64,000 nt of DNA from Agroathelia rolfsii (lineage: Eukaryota; Basidiomycota; Agaricomycetes; Amylocorticiales; Amylocorticiaceae), in NCBI GenBank assembly GCA_018343915.1, contig JABRWF010000004.1, positions 806,001 to 870,000 of the forward strand, given 5' to 3'. Under the pieces are notes generated by a model. It was not told the DNA's origin and did not search any database. It worked only from the letters and a program-made list of their open reading frames with translations. Below, piece by piece: positions 24,222 to 35,775 of this stretch (position 1 is the first letter of the stretch; each line of letters opens with the position of its first letter). The position numbers and the translations under genes were made by a program.

Positions 24222-24840
24222 CTATCATGAATAACTCTTCTCCCCTCGAGTCATCAACTATGCAGAGGTAGTTTATTGCTTAAACAAGGCCCAGTATACT
24301 AGTGGTATATAAAAACCCATAAATATTGATCAGAGGTTTCCCTTTAGCGGCTGGGTAGTTTTAAGTATGTCGGACGAACCACATAGCATTCGAAGATTTG
24401 GCATTCTCCTATACCAAGATACATCGTTTCCTTGAGGTGAGCTGCCAGAATACTAGTATGACGAGAGAGACTCGGATACATGCTTAGATGGCAAGGACTC
24501 GCACGTCATGAAAACTTCAGTTGACTGAAACTTAAGGCAACGATAAGCACGTGAAAAACCTAAGCATCAGCTTTTACGGCCTATCTCAATACTTCGGCTA
24601 TGCACAGTGAATCCAAATTGACGCCAGCCCATACAGGAAAAGTTTATGACAGGTTTGTCATGGTATGACGCAGAGATGCTGAGTAAGACCAGTGGTGTGT
24701 TGGCGGCACTTCCATATTAGGATATGGGCGTGGGGATACAGTCGCCATCTTGGGCAACTGTAAAATCCATCCCATATCATAAGCCTGGATGAAGACTAAC
24801 AGCTGTAGCATAAAGCACTGCACCTTTCGTCAGCGAATGC
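24222..24840. other. Intergenic before pirin A
   Basis: No coding potential is recognised; presumed promoter of the first pirin gene. Confidence 0.4.
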
Positions 24841-26022
24841 ATGCCCGACCGCCCCCAGAACTCGTATAAAAGGCAGCTCTTGCTCTTTCTCACCATCCCA
24901 CTCATCCTGTCTTCTATCGCACTCCTCTACAAACCATCTCTGTCCTCTTTACCCACGCTGGCAGCTGCATCTCTCAAACCCACAAGACTTTTCAGACACT
25001 TTGCTACAGCAAACATATATACAGCATCTTCACAAATGGCCGCCTCAAACTTGAAGATTACTCCCCGTCTCAGCCAAGAGCGTGGGCATGCGAACCATGA
25101 CTGGTTGCGTACATTCCACACATTCAATTTTGCATCGTCAGTAAAATTTCACTGTTCACGACTCTGTCCCGGGCTGACTATTTTTTACCCAGATACTATG
25201 GACCGCATGATTCTTATGGCGCTCTCCGTGTCATCAACGAAGATCGTGTCGCGGCCCGTACTGGGTTCGGGACTCATAGTCATAGAGAATTCGAGATATT
25301 CTCATATGTAGTCGCCGGCCAGCTTGAGCAGTATGTTCATATAGTGGCTTCTGAATGCTTTAATTACTAATATTGGTAATACTATTTTAGTAAAGACTCT
25401 ATGGGCAATGTCGAAATCTTGAAGCGGGGTGATCTACAACTTACGTCCGCTGGCACTGGTATTAGCCACAGTGAGAAGGCTTACGGTAGCAAGGAAGTGC
25501 ATTTCCTCCAGATTTGGAGCTTGCCTTCTGTTAGCAAATTGGCACCCAAATACTTCACTCGGTAAGGATTCAGCTGGCCTCGCAAGATCATCTGGAACCC
25601 CATACTAACCACATTTTATTCCTTACAGACATTTCACGGAAGAAGAAAAGAAGCAAGGATGGGTGCGGATCGTAGCTCCTGTCTCTGCTGAGGGGGTTAT
25701 TCTTGAGCGCGAGGCATCCGGACCTGCACCAGTCCAATCCGATTTGACCCTCTATGCCACACTGCTTCCTCCCGGTACATCTCGTCCTCACAAGTTCCCC
25801 GGGTCTGGTACCGGAAAGAAGGCGTACATTCAAGTTGTACAGACTAGTGGATACAATACCGGCCCGTCAACAGGCGCCGCTATCAAGATCGGAGATGGCA
25901 AGGGCACCGAGCAGATACTGAAAGAGGGAGATGGTGCCTATCTACTAGGTGAGGGTGGTCACGAGCTCAAGGTAGAAAACGTGGGCGAAAAGGTTGCGGA
26001 AGTGCTTTTATTCGACCTTTAA
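24841..26022 (+). CDS. Pirin family protein A
   Basis: Bicupin of the pirin family (iron-binding; members act as redox-sensing nuclear cofactors or as quercetin 2,3-dioxygenases). Exons 24841-25136, 25193-25330, 25391-25561 and 25629-26022 give 332 aa. The core begins with SLxI-type residues around ITPRLSQERGHANHDWLRTF. Metal-ligand region: GFGTHSHREFEIFSYVVAG, then EILKRGDLQLTSAGTGISHS. The C-terminal cupin contains RPHKFPGSGTGKKAYIQVVQ and ends VAEVLLFDL. Before the core is a hydrophobic segment (LLLFLTIPLILSSIALLY, about residues 13-30) that would act as a signal anchor or cleavable peptide. A TATA-like string (24865-24871) lies inside this 5' reading frame, so a start at the in-frame ATG 25036 (MAASNLKITPRL), giving a soluble protein of about 267 aa, is possible. 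It forms a tandem pair with the next gene. Confidence 0.88.
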
Positions 26023-26718
26023 AATGGATATATTTCGGATTATTGTCTTTATATTTAGTGTACTTTTATTGTCGTAATGGCATCGCTCTGATAACTTGAA
26101 CACCGGCTTGAGGACTCGTCCTCATACAAAGCTGTTTTCTTATCACAATGCAATCAATCATCAATATGTTGCCTACGGATATTAGCACATTGTGGTCTCG
26201 GTGCTTGGAACCCCCGGAAGGCAGTATTGATCATATTACATAGCGAATTGATGGTGCTGAATGATCAGGATGAGAAGTCTAGAGCAAAATAGCTTCAAGT
26301 ACGTGTGTAGGGCGAAATACCTAGACTTAGCAATGGGCCGCTGACACTTCAGTATTCAGAAAGCTATTCGGATTATGCGATAATCTCATTTCAATAGGGA
26401 TCAGACACCTTTTGGGGATTATTATTCCTGAGGGTCTTCAAGAGCGACTATAGTCACGGCCTTTTGAGTGGCACTGATACGGAGTAACTGAGAGTGCTTA
26501 TGTGTAACTTGGTAAGCTCTTGTCATTGATTTGACGTACTGATATGCTGAGTAAGATAGTTTCTGTGACAGTTACACTGCTGTATTAAGGTGCAACCTGG
26601 GGAAATGAGTTCCAACTTGGGTAATTGCGCAGGTTCCTCATATCATCATGGGCCTGATTACTTGGAATATGCGTCAATAGCGATAGTATAAAACGAAGTA
26701 TGTTTCGTCAGCGAATGC
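26023..26718. other. Intergenic between pirin genes
   Basis: No gene seen; 3' flank of pirin A and promoter of pirin B. Confidence 0.4.
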
Positions 26719-27897
26719 ATGCCTCACCTTTACAAGTTATTGCATATAAAACATCTCCTGCTCTTCGTAGCACTGCCAGTCGTCCTGTCTTCCATTGCAG
26801 TGCTCTTTGCCAAACCCTCTCACTTGTCTATACCAGCGTCCGTAGTAGTATACCTCAAATCTGCGAGGCTGTTTGGAATTTTCGCTGTCACTACCACCAG
26901 AGCATCAGACGCACCTGTAAAAATGGCCGATTCTAGCTTGAAAATCACTCTACGTCCTAATCAAGATCGAGGGCACGGTAATTACGGCTGGCTGCGTACT
27001 TTTCACACTTTCGACGTTAGTCCTTCAGCGTGAGTTTGAAATTGTGAGCATGCATATATCTAGAAGATTTACCAAGGACCAATCCAGAGCCCCAGGAAAA
27101 CCTCATTATTCGCACGGTGCCTTACGGATCATCAATGAGGACCGAGTAGACCCCTATACCGGGTTTGGTATGCACAGTCATAGAGAGTTTGAGATATTCT
27201 CATATATCGTTGCCGGACAGCTTGAGCAGTACGTGTTTCTTGTGGTTAGCCTGCGATAACCGCTGAAACCTTCTTCAGCAAAGATTCTATGGGAAATATC
27301 GAGATTCTGAAGCGTGGCGATATACAGTTGACTTCTGCAGGCACTGGTATCAGTCATAGTGAGAAGGCATATGGGAGCAAGGAAGTTCACTTTATCCAAA
27401 TCTGGAGCTTGCCTTTTGCTAGTAACTTGACACCGAGATATTATACTCGGTAAGCCATCAATGAGCGACTTCGAGGAGTTGTTCTCATCGCCAGCGTTTC
27501 CAGACATTTCTCGGATGAAGACAAGAAACAGGGCTGGGTACGTGTTGTGGCTCCTGCCACTACTGAAGGGATCATAATGGAACGCGAGGCATCTGGACCT
27601 GCCCCTGTACAGTCTCATTTGACATTGGATACTACTTTGATATCTCCGGGAACGATTCGCCCTCACAAATTCCCCGGTTCTGGGCCCGGGAAGAAGGCGT
27701 TCATCCAGGTTGTCCAAACCAGTGGATATAACCCTCAAGCACCATCGGGTGCTATTATTAAGATTGGAGATGGTCAAGGCACAGAACAAGTATTGAAGGA
27801 AGGCGATAGTGCATATTTAGTCAGTGAAGGTGCAAAGGACTTGATAGTTGAGAATGTAGGTGAAAAGGTTGCGGAAGTGCTTTTGTTTGATGTTTAG
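26719..27897 (+). CDS. Pirin family protein B
   Basis: Tandem paralogue of pirin A. Exons 26719-27029, 27088-27228, 27279-27449 and 27504-27897 give 338 aa; exons 3 (171 nt) and 4 (394 nt) have exactly the same lengths as in pirin A. Core features: GFGMHSHREFEIFSYIVAG, EILKRGDIQLTSAGTGISHS, RPHKFPGSGPGKKAFIQVVQ and the end VAEVLLFDV. The N-terminal hydrophobic stretch LLLFVALPVVLSSIAVLF is kept at the protein level although the DNA differs, which supports a coding role for that region. The exon 2 start is uncertain: acceptor 27086-27087 gives a 58-nt intron and was preferred over one at 27062-27063 that would leave only 34 nt. Alternative start at ATG 26923 (MADSSLKITL). Confidence 0.86.
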
Positions 27898-28293
27898 CAT
27901 GTATGATTCGGGACCTTTATTGTATTCGGTACATCATGAGCATTATTTATTTTGTTCTGGCGCTCCTCTTGGGTGATTCAACAACTTGTGTTTTAGAACC
28001 CCGGGCCGAATTTGAGACTTGAAGAGGTGGGTGGCGAAGACGCCAATCCAGAGACATTAAAGTACTCAGCAGCCAACTTACAGATAAAAAGGCCTTGAAA
28101 CATTAAAAGTTTCTTGCATCTGCCAGTGGTAGTTTTGCGACAACAGCAGCATATTAATGAGCCATTGTTAAACAGGATCACAAGTGTTGTGAAACAAGTC
28201 TAAAGGTTAGACGTGACAATGGCATGTGACAGTACGTGATACGTGACTCTTATTCTTGTCTGCAACTCGAAAGTCTCTAATTATTTCCCGGTC

Positions 28294-29495
28294 ATGCTTA
28301 GGTCTGCAGCTGCTCGTTGGGCCTCATTACCCAAGGCCTCCACGTCCTCAAAGCGCTTGCTACACGCTACCCCAGCGTCCTTCAGAAGACCGGGTAGCAT
28401 TGGTTTCGACTCCTCTACAGTTCCTCAACAGCAGGAACAGTCCAACTTGAAGTCGCAAACTACTGCAACCTCTGACCCAGCCTTCCCGCCCTACCACCAG
28501 AGATATGCCAAAGTAACTACCGTACGCGGAAAGCGCACGCAGCTCAAGCCGGAGGTCCGCACGGCGAGATTTGATCAGCTTCTCGCGTTTGTGCGGCAGC
28601 GTGTGGGACGGCACCCGCAGGTCATGACACCACCGCGCAAGAGCTCGTTGGTACATCTCGTCCAACTGGCCACTTCGCAAGAGCAACTTGCGGCTGTTGC
28701 AGAGGTCTTTCCTAAGTGGCATGATGCTGGCTTTGACCTGGACAACGATCTAGCAGAGCTATTTGCCCGTACGTTCTCTCGACTTCATCCGTATTTCTGT
28801 TTTCTTGAAGACTTAAAACACACATTTGAATGACAGGCCGTTGCGAGGAGCTCGCATGCCCACAACTCTCTCTTGATGTGTTCGGCAATCTGGCTAAGTA
28901 CTCACTCCGACTGAACCTCCCCGCGGCGCGTCAGTTATTACATTCCACATACCGTCACGATTCGGTACAGTCTACCATGGCCGCCGCAGCTCTCTTCAAT
29001 GCACACGGACTCGCCGCTCCCACTAAAGATGCTGTGTGTACTGCGCTTCTCGTGCGTGCATGCTACAGTCATGGGTTGAAGGGTGCTGTCGCTGCTGAGG
29101 GCGAACAGGAGCCCGTCAAGCGCCAGCAGGAGGCACTTACCGTCGCGCGTTCCTTGACAGGGACGCTGAAGGGTATCCTAGAGCAAACTGGCAAGTATGC
29201 ACTTGTTGGTAGTAAGCCCCCTAAGGATGCCGCTGCCACCCCTTCCAAAGCAAAGGGTACAAGCGACAAGACCGTAGCAAGGAAGGAGGAGAAGCCGAGG
29301 AACGAGAACCGCGCGAACAGGACCACCAAGTGGTTGCGTGAGACGCTGGCTAACCTCGAACGCGATGTGGAGAAAGACCCCAAGCGGGACGAAAAGGCGC
29401 TGAAGTGGATCTCCGGCTGGTGGAAGCTTAATTTCCCGGAGTTTGTGAGTGGTGCTGGTTTACAGCAGCAGAAGTTGAAACCTGCTGCCGCATAG
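28294..29495 (+). CDS. Hypothetical protein, likely mitochondrial
   Basis: Two exons, 28294-28768 and 28837-29495, give 377 aa. The N-terminus (MLRSAAARWASLPKASTSSK, then RLLHATPASFRR) is basic, Ser/Ala-rich and lacks acidic residues, as in a mitochondrial presequence. The middle (about residues 95-260) is predicted by eye to be alpha-helical with repeat-like helical pairs, reminiscent of PPR/TPR-type solenoids found in mitochondrial expression factors. Residues about 285-325 are Lys/Glu/Asn-rich and look disordered. The last 50 residues are helical with Trp-rich WISGWWKLNFPEF. No named family is recognised with confidence; a mitoribosome-associated or mitochondrial RNA-related role is only a guess. 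Confidence 0.75.
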
Positions 29496-30866
29496 CGGAA
29501 TGATTGCTTTTCTCTGCGCTAGCTAGGCGGTCGAGTAGACTGATAGAAGACATGGGGACATGGGTAATACTACTATATTAACTCGGTCATGAGGCTTATA
29601 TTTTTGCATGAAAAGTAATTAGCAATGTTCATTTCTCAAAAGCACTAGAAGCTTGCATTTGTCCTCGACGGCGTGTTGGCGTCCAATTGCGGTCCTTTGC
29701 TCTCAGTTCTCAAGACTCGGTTTCACTCGTTCGTGACGATGGTCTTACGCCGTGCATTCAGCCTTTTTTAACTGTCGAAAAACAGCAATTTTTTTTATCA
29801 TGGCTGGCCAGCAGGAGGAATAACAAAATTATCAACGTCTAAATTGCTAGAGATGTGCCATATATAAAGCAGTCTATTTCAAAGGAGGCTAGGACCCTGG
29901 AAAAGGACATGTGAAAGTTGGTTCACAATACAATACCTACGCAACTTTGTTTATGCGGATAGTTACTACTACCAGTGTAGCGGTCACGCGGCCGGAATAA
30001 TGTTCGGCGCTCAGCCCGTCTACCGTGACCTTCATCTTCAAGGTTCAAGTTGCTATTGCTTTTCGCTCCGTCATTCGGAAGAACACTACCTCCATGTACA
30101 AAAACAGCTGATGCAGCTGACGACAACAATGGCAACCATTTACAAAGAAATGGACCTACAACCTCCTGTACACCTCGTGATTATCGATTACCAGTTGATC
30201 CGGACCGAAGTTCTTCTATATCTCCTGCATCATGTTTTATCTATCGCCCGGCGGTCCTTTTTTGTGGCTAGCTTGCTTGGTCAAAAATTATGCAGCTCCC
30301 ATCGGTTTTATTTCGGGTCCACAGTGCTGTTTTAAAGCTATGCTCGGCCCCGGTTTCGTTATTATTTTCTCCTTCCCAATGATCCTTGTGGGATATGCAA
30401 AAAAATAGGCGTCATTTTTTTTTTGATGAGGGCGGACGTAACGCAACAAATTGACTTGACCCTGTGACGATCGCGGGGAAACTGGGTTGTGCCTCCTAAA
30501 AGCTTTTGCTTGTTCCTCTTTTAGGAATTGGAGAGTACAACTATCACTCGATCACAGGTTGATACAGCGCTGATACTCCATAGCCAAGTCCCATGTAAAT
30601 GTGCATAACTTATTGTCTTACCGAAGTTGTACCGACCCAATTCCTCCCTTGCTATTAGAAAGCATCGCCAACAGCTCCCTGCGCTCCATCACACTCTCTT
30701 GTGATTGTTCTTGGCTGTCCCAACTGTGAGCAGTATATCTACTCTGAGGGGTATCTTTGTGCTTCAAGCATCGTCATCTGAGTTACCACCCGTCCGCGCT
30801 CCATTCTCTGGCCACTATCAGGATCTACACCCACCCACTGTATAGATAATACTAGTAATAGCCTAT
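29496..30866. other. Intergenic, no recognised gene
   Basis: Short unsupported frames only (30000-30335 + is the longest). The distal part is the promoter of the aldose epimerase. Confidence 0.4.
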
Positions 30867-32676
30867 ATGGCTCTGAATAGCGCAGAATGGGTTAGAATTT
30901 TTGCTATTGAGACTCACGATGACTGATTAATGAGCGAAAAAAAAACTAATCATATGACATTTCCACAATAGCCATTTGACACTGTCACCCTCATCGCACC
31001 TGACGACTCGATCACGGCAAAGTTCGTCTCGTTCGGTGCTACGCTGAAGGAACTCTGGGTACGGGACAAATTTGGAGAAAAACGCGATGTTGTGCTCGGT
31101 CACGATGATAATGTATGTACTTGTTGCATACAAGGACTATGCCTTGACCTTTCCCCTGGAAGAAGGGAAAGAGGATTCACGAGGCTGAAATCACTGATGT
31201 TCTGATTATCATTGCTTTGTTTATTTGCGTGGGGGTATATAGAAAGATCTTCTTTACGATCCCGGACATCCAGCATTCAATGTCATCGTGGGAAGGCAAG
31301 TTTTTTCTCTGCTTTGCGAGGAGAATCGCATATTGAATTGCACAACATTCCAGATATGCCAATCGCATCAAGAACGGTAGAACTCTACTTTCTTAAATAT
31401 ACTTCATCTGGTTCATCAAATATGATTATCTGTGCCGTTTGTCAGGTCGATTCACGCTCCCTGATTCAACTAGCAGCTCCGGAGTGAAAGAGTTTCAGCT
31501 TCCCAGGAACCTCGGTTGAGTTACAGCGCATACATATAATTGACTCAAAGGAACAAAAGCGCTAACTTTACGGAAAAAATAGGCGAAAACACACTCCATG
31601 GAGGTATGTACGGCTGGGATAGGCGCCCGTGGACGATCATATCCCTTTCCGCTACGTCCGTTACCTACCGACATGTCGATATGGCCGACGAGGGATTTCC
31701 CGGGATCGTAACTGCAACGGTAAGTCAAAATCGCTCAGGATGTACACAGGTGCCGTGTTCCCTTGCCGACCGGTTGAGCTTGACATTCCAAAGGTCACGC
31801 ATGAAGTCTGGAACGGAGGAAACCTACGAACGACGATCCATGCTTCTGCGACGGAGAAGACGCCGATCATGTTGACACAGCATAATTACTGGTAGGGGAA
31901 ATACGTTTATTAATACATTAAGACATAATTACAAGCGTTTTTGTAGGAATTTGGACGCCTTCAAGGAACAGTCCGAGAGTATTCTCGACCACCATAAGCT
32001 CCGGGTTGCGGCACCATATATCATTGCAGTAGACGACTCCGCTTTGCCCACCGGGCCGTTCGATCCTGTCGACAAGTCGCCAGCGTATGACTTTCGTGAG
32101 GAACGTAGGATTGCATCTCGGTTCAAGGAGACTACAGGCTTGAGTGGGCCCGGTTAGCGATCTCGCAGTATTTGCTATCTCTCAGGACTGAGCGCATCAC
32201 GGTTTGTAGATACGCCTGGATATAACCATTGCTGGATCTTGGACTCTTCTGAGGACCAAGTGAACAAGCCAAGGATATCTTTCTCGAGTGAGGCATCTGG
32301 GATTAGGTCTGTCGGTATTCGTGGGTCTAGATGTGCATATGCTGAATATATGCATATATCTCAGATTAGATATTACCACCGACAGCCCATGCGTCCAAAT
32401 ATACACCAGCTACTGGCTCAACGCACCACGCAAGGAGGTGCATGGTGGACGCGCGAAACGATATGGTGACTGCTCTGCACTTGCTATTGAGCAGCAAGGA
32501 CACCTGGCGGCGATCAACATGCCTGAATGGGGTGTGGACCAGATCTGTAAGTTGCTGTTTGTTTTAGCGTTGTCGCATGGGGATTGAATAAACGCACATT
32601 GTGGGACGTCATTATAGATGAACCGGGGAAAGATTTTATCTGGACGTCAAGGTATTCTTTCTCGATAGACACATGA
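30867..32676 (+). CDS. Aldose 1-epimerase
   Basis: Galactose mutarotase family enzyme that interconverts alpha and beta anomers of aldoses. Eleven exons: 30867-30890, 30972-31112, 31243-31295, 31354-31376, 31446-31514, 31583-31719, 31794-31891, 31947-32152, 32210-32306, 32365-32546 and 32618-32676, giving 362 aa, the normal family size. Signatures: FVSFGATLKELWVRDKFGEK, VVLGHDD, NVIVGRYANRIKNGRFTLP, NTLHGGMYGWDRRPW (substrate-binding His), LTQHNYWNLD (second His region), GYNHCWILD, and ALAIEQQGHLAAINMPEWG (catalytic Glu in the E-Q-Q-type block). Intron 3 starts with a GC donor (31296-31297) in the context AG|GCAAGT. The first exon (MALNSAEW) was chosen because it joins in phase to PFDTVTL; this 24-nt exon is the least certain part. 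No signal peptide, so cytosolic. Confidence 0.9.
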
Positions 32677-33469
32677 GTGGGTGTCTATAGGGGAGGTGTT
32701 CCTGAGTGATGCCGAGCTACCCCATGGCCAGGAAGAATACTTTAATTTTACACATTTGAATTACGTATGAATTTGTTTTTATTTTTATTTTTAATTGCTT
32801 TGATGTTGGGTAACCGAGGGTGACGTCAACGCCGCGTTACGGGTGACAGACGTCGTTTTCATTCTTTCCGCCGCGACGGAGCAGCCAGTGGACGCTCGAG
32901 ATCCCGCTCACGGACTCGGGACACCACGGAGGCCTATTCGATGAAATCGGCATGGCTTGAGCATTGCATCTCTTGAGACTAGACTATCGATTAATACAGT
33001 GACCATAATGGTGGTGGTGAGGAGGTCTGGTATGAGGATGAACGCCGGATGCACGCGGTCAGACAGGAATAGCGCCTGTCTCAACTTATTATAGCGTGGG
33101 CACAACAGCTTAGCCGCCTCCATTTCCCTTTCGTGTTCTCAGCCACAAAAGCGGGAATTTCTTATGAAAGCAAGGGCCGAGGAGGTTTATTGGTGCGGAA
33201 GCATGATAAATATATGCGTGTGCGTGCTATTTATTGATGTACAGGGAGAGAGAAGGATGTGTCGACAGAGACGACCAACGCCTGCCGTGAGCGGCCGAGT
33301 GCCGACAATGTTGGGCGGTACACTTGCTCGCTACTATATATACCACAGTCACTCTTTCTCTCTCTCGTTCTCATCTCCCCTCTTCTTCTTCTCTCTCGAC
33401 AGTTTTTTGGTCTCTCTCGATTATACATCGCATACCTAGGTCACTCCTTCACTCTCTTTGTCCGTTCCT
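32677..33469. other. Intergenic, oxidase promoter
   Basis: The last 100 bp before the copper radical oxidase ATG are CT-rich (33355-33420), a common feature near fungal transcription starts, with TATATATA at about 33337. Otherwise nothing is recognised. Confidence 0.4.
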
Positions 33470-35775
33470 ATGCCCAAGATGATCGCCCCGCTTCTGGGGC
33501 TTCTATCTGCCCCTGTCTCTTTTGCCGCCGCCCAGTCGGCTGGTTCTTTTTCTGAGTCTGGTAGCACGCTTGTCAGTGCTATGATGGTATGTTATAATCA
33601 TCCTTGGCCCCCTCGTGCTCCCCCCCCCCCCTTTGTGCCTAGATGACACTACACCGTCCACCCGATCGTCATTCTCGTATCTGGTGTCACTATATGCGCA
33701 CTTTTCCCAAAACAATTGCTATATTGTATACTCAGACATGCATAATATAGATGTTCCTTGGTAACGAGCAAAATGTCTACATCCTCGACAAGGCGCAAGA
33801 AAACGCTGCTCAGGTCAATGGTCACCCCGCCTGGGGCTCCGTCTGGTACTTGTTATATCACTATATACCCCGCTTCTTGGCGCTCATTCCGAAATATGCA
33901 GGAACATCCAGAACGAGACTGCCGGCGTTATGGAGGTCTATAGTAACACCTTCTGCGCATCTGGCATGCACCTCCCCAACGGCTCCTACGTCACCTTTGG
34001 CGGTAACGGTGCCATCGGCTACAAGGGCGCCGAAGGCAATGAGCTCAACCCAGGTGGCTACTCAGCCGAATATGACACCCAGCTTCATGACTACGATGGT
34101 ACCAAGGCCATCCGTATCCTGAACCCTTGCACGGATGATGATGACTGGGCGAGCCCCAAGTGCCAATGGTTCGATGACCCCCAACTGTTGTCCATGCAAA
34201 GGCACCGCTGGTACGCCGGCACGGAGGCCTTGGCTGACGGTAGCGTTGTCGTCATCGGTGGTTTCTCCAATGGAGGTTATGTGAACAGAAACTACCCCAA
34301 CGTAGACCCAACTTGGGAGGGTAATGCGTCTCAACCGACGTACGAGTTCTATCCTAGCAAGGGCGAACCACAGGTCCTGCAATTCATGACCACGACAAGT
34401 GGCTTGAACGCCTATGCCCACTCATATCTCATGCCATCGGGCAAGATGTTCCTTCAGGCATACTGGTCCACGAGTAAGTCATCGTTGAGATCTCCCGTTG
34501 ATTTCTCCTCTAACCCCCTCAACAGCCCTCTGGGATTACACCAACAATGTTGAGACTGCTCTGCCGGATATGCCCAACAACGTTGCTCGTGTCTACCCCG
34601 CCTCCGGTGCCGTCGCCATGCTTCCTCTTACGCCGGCCAACAACTACACACCGACAATTATCTTCTGTGGTGGCTCTAACATGACCGATGAGATGTACGG
34701 CAATTATTCTTGGCCTTTCATAGATACCTGGAACTACCCCGCCTCCAACGATTGCCACACCATCACGCCGGAGCCCGCTGATGGCTCGTCCCCTGAATAT
34801 GTTCAAACAGATGACATGCCCATTGGTCGCACCATGGGTCAATTTATCGCCCTCCCCGATGGCACCTACCTCGTCGTCAATGGTGGCGCTAACGGCACGG
34901 CAGGCTATTCCAACGCTGGCACACTCACTTCGACTGCCGAACAAATGCCATGGGGCGAGTCTCTCGCGGCCGCGCCTGTGCTGACCCCCGTACTGTACGA
35001 CCCGAGTAAGCCCTCTGGCAGCCGCTGGTCCTCGGCAGGCTTTGAAGCAAGCAAGTACCCCCGTCTCTATCACTCCTCTGCCATCCTGCTCCCCGACGCC
35101 AGCGTGCTCATTGCCGGCTCGAGCCCCAACATCTACGTGAACCTGACGGCGCCTTTCCCGACGACATACCAAGCAGAACGCTTCTTCCCGCCTTACTTCA
35201 ATGCTTCCGTGCGGCCCACATTCTCCGGCGCACCCAGCACGCTTTCCTACGGCGGCTCGTACTTCGACCTCCTTGTCCCCTCGTCCGCCTACCCATCTGG
35301 CACGGCCGCTGACGACGCTGCAGGAAACACCACCGTTGTGCTCATGCGCCCCGGCTTCACGACGCACGCGATGAACATGGGCCAGCGTCACCTGCAGCTG
35401 AACAACACTTACACCGTCAACTCGAACGGCAGCTACACGCTGCACGTGTCGCAGGTGCCTCCAAACGCAAACTTGCTCACACCTGGCCCGGCACTGATGT
35501 TCGTCGTCGTGAACGGCGTGCCGAGTAACGGGACGATGGTGATCGTGGGTAATGGACAGGTTGGAACGCAGCCGACGCAGGCCGCGGCGGCTTTGCCGGA
35601 TAGTGTGAACCTTGCCTCTGCCTCCGGTGGGTCCGGCGGTTCGTCCTCGAACGGTAGTAGCAGCTCGAGTGGATCCAAGAGCGGCGCTGTTGGCCAGCAC
35701 GCTATGGCGGGCGGCGCGCTTTTGGGCGGTGCAGTTGCCGGTGTTGCGTTTGTCATTGGTAACTTGCTCCTATGA
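33470..35775 (+). CDS. Copper radical oxidase, GPI-anchored
   Basis: Glyoxal-oxidase-like enzyme of the AA5 copper radical oxidase group; oxidises simple aldehydes or related substrates and releases H2O2 outside the cell. Four exons: 33470-33586, 33751-33845, 33902-34473 and 34526-35775, giving 677 aa. Signal peptide MPKMIAPLLGLLSAPVSFAA. Active-site features: Cys in SNTFCASGMHLPNG (partner of the Cys-Tyr cofactor), the Tyr region QRHRWYAGTEALADGSVVVI, kelch-like turns, PRLYHSSAILLPDASVLIAG (Tyr-His copper ligands), and GFTTHAMNMGQRHLQL with the His ligand region. After the C-terminal domain (GPALMFVVVNGVPSNGTMVI) comes a Gly/Ser-rich linker and a terminal hydrophobic helix (ALLGGAVAGVAFVIGNLLL), the pattern of a GPI-anchor signal. 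It is therefore closer to the anchored CRO types than to soluble extracellular glyoxal oxidase. It would supply H2O2 to lignin-attacking peroxidases (known role of the family; inference here). Confidence 0.93.

Noticed and set aside
34519..35700. 393-aa minus-strand ORF
   Set aside because: Lies wholly antisense to the copper radical oxidase exon 4; Arg/Val/His-rich composition is typical of the shadow frame of GC-rich coding DNA.
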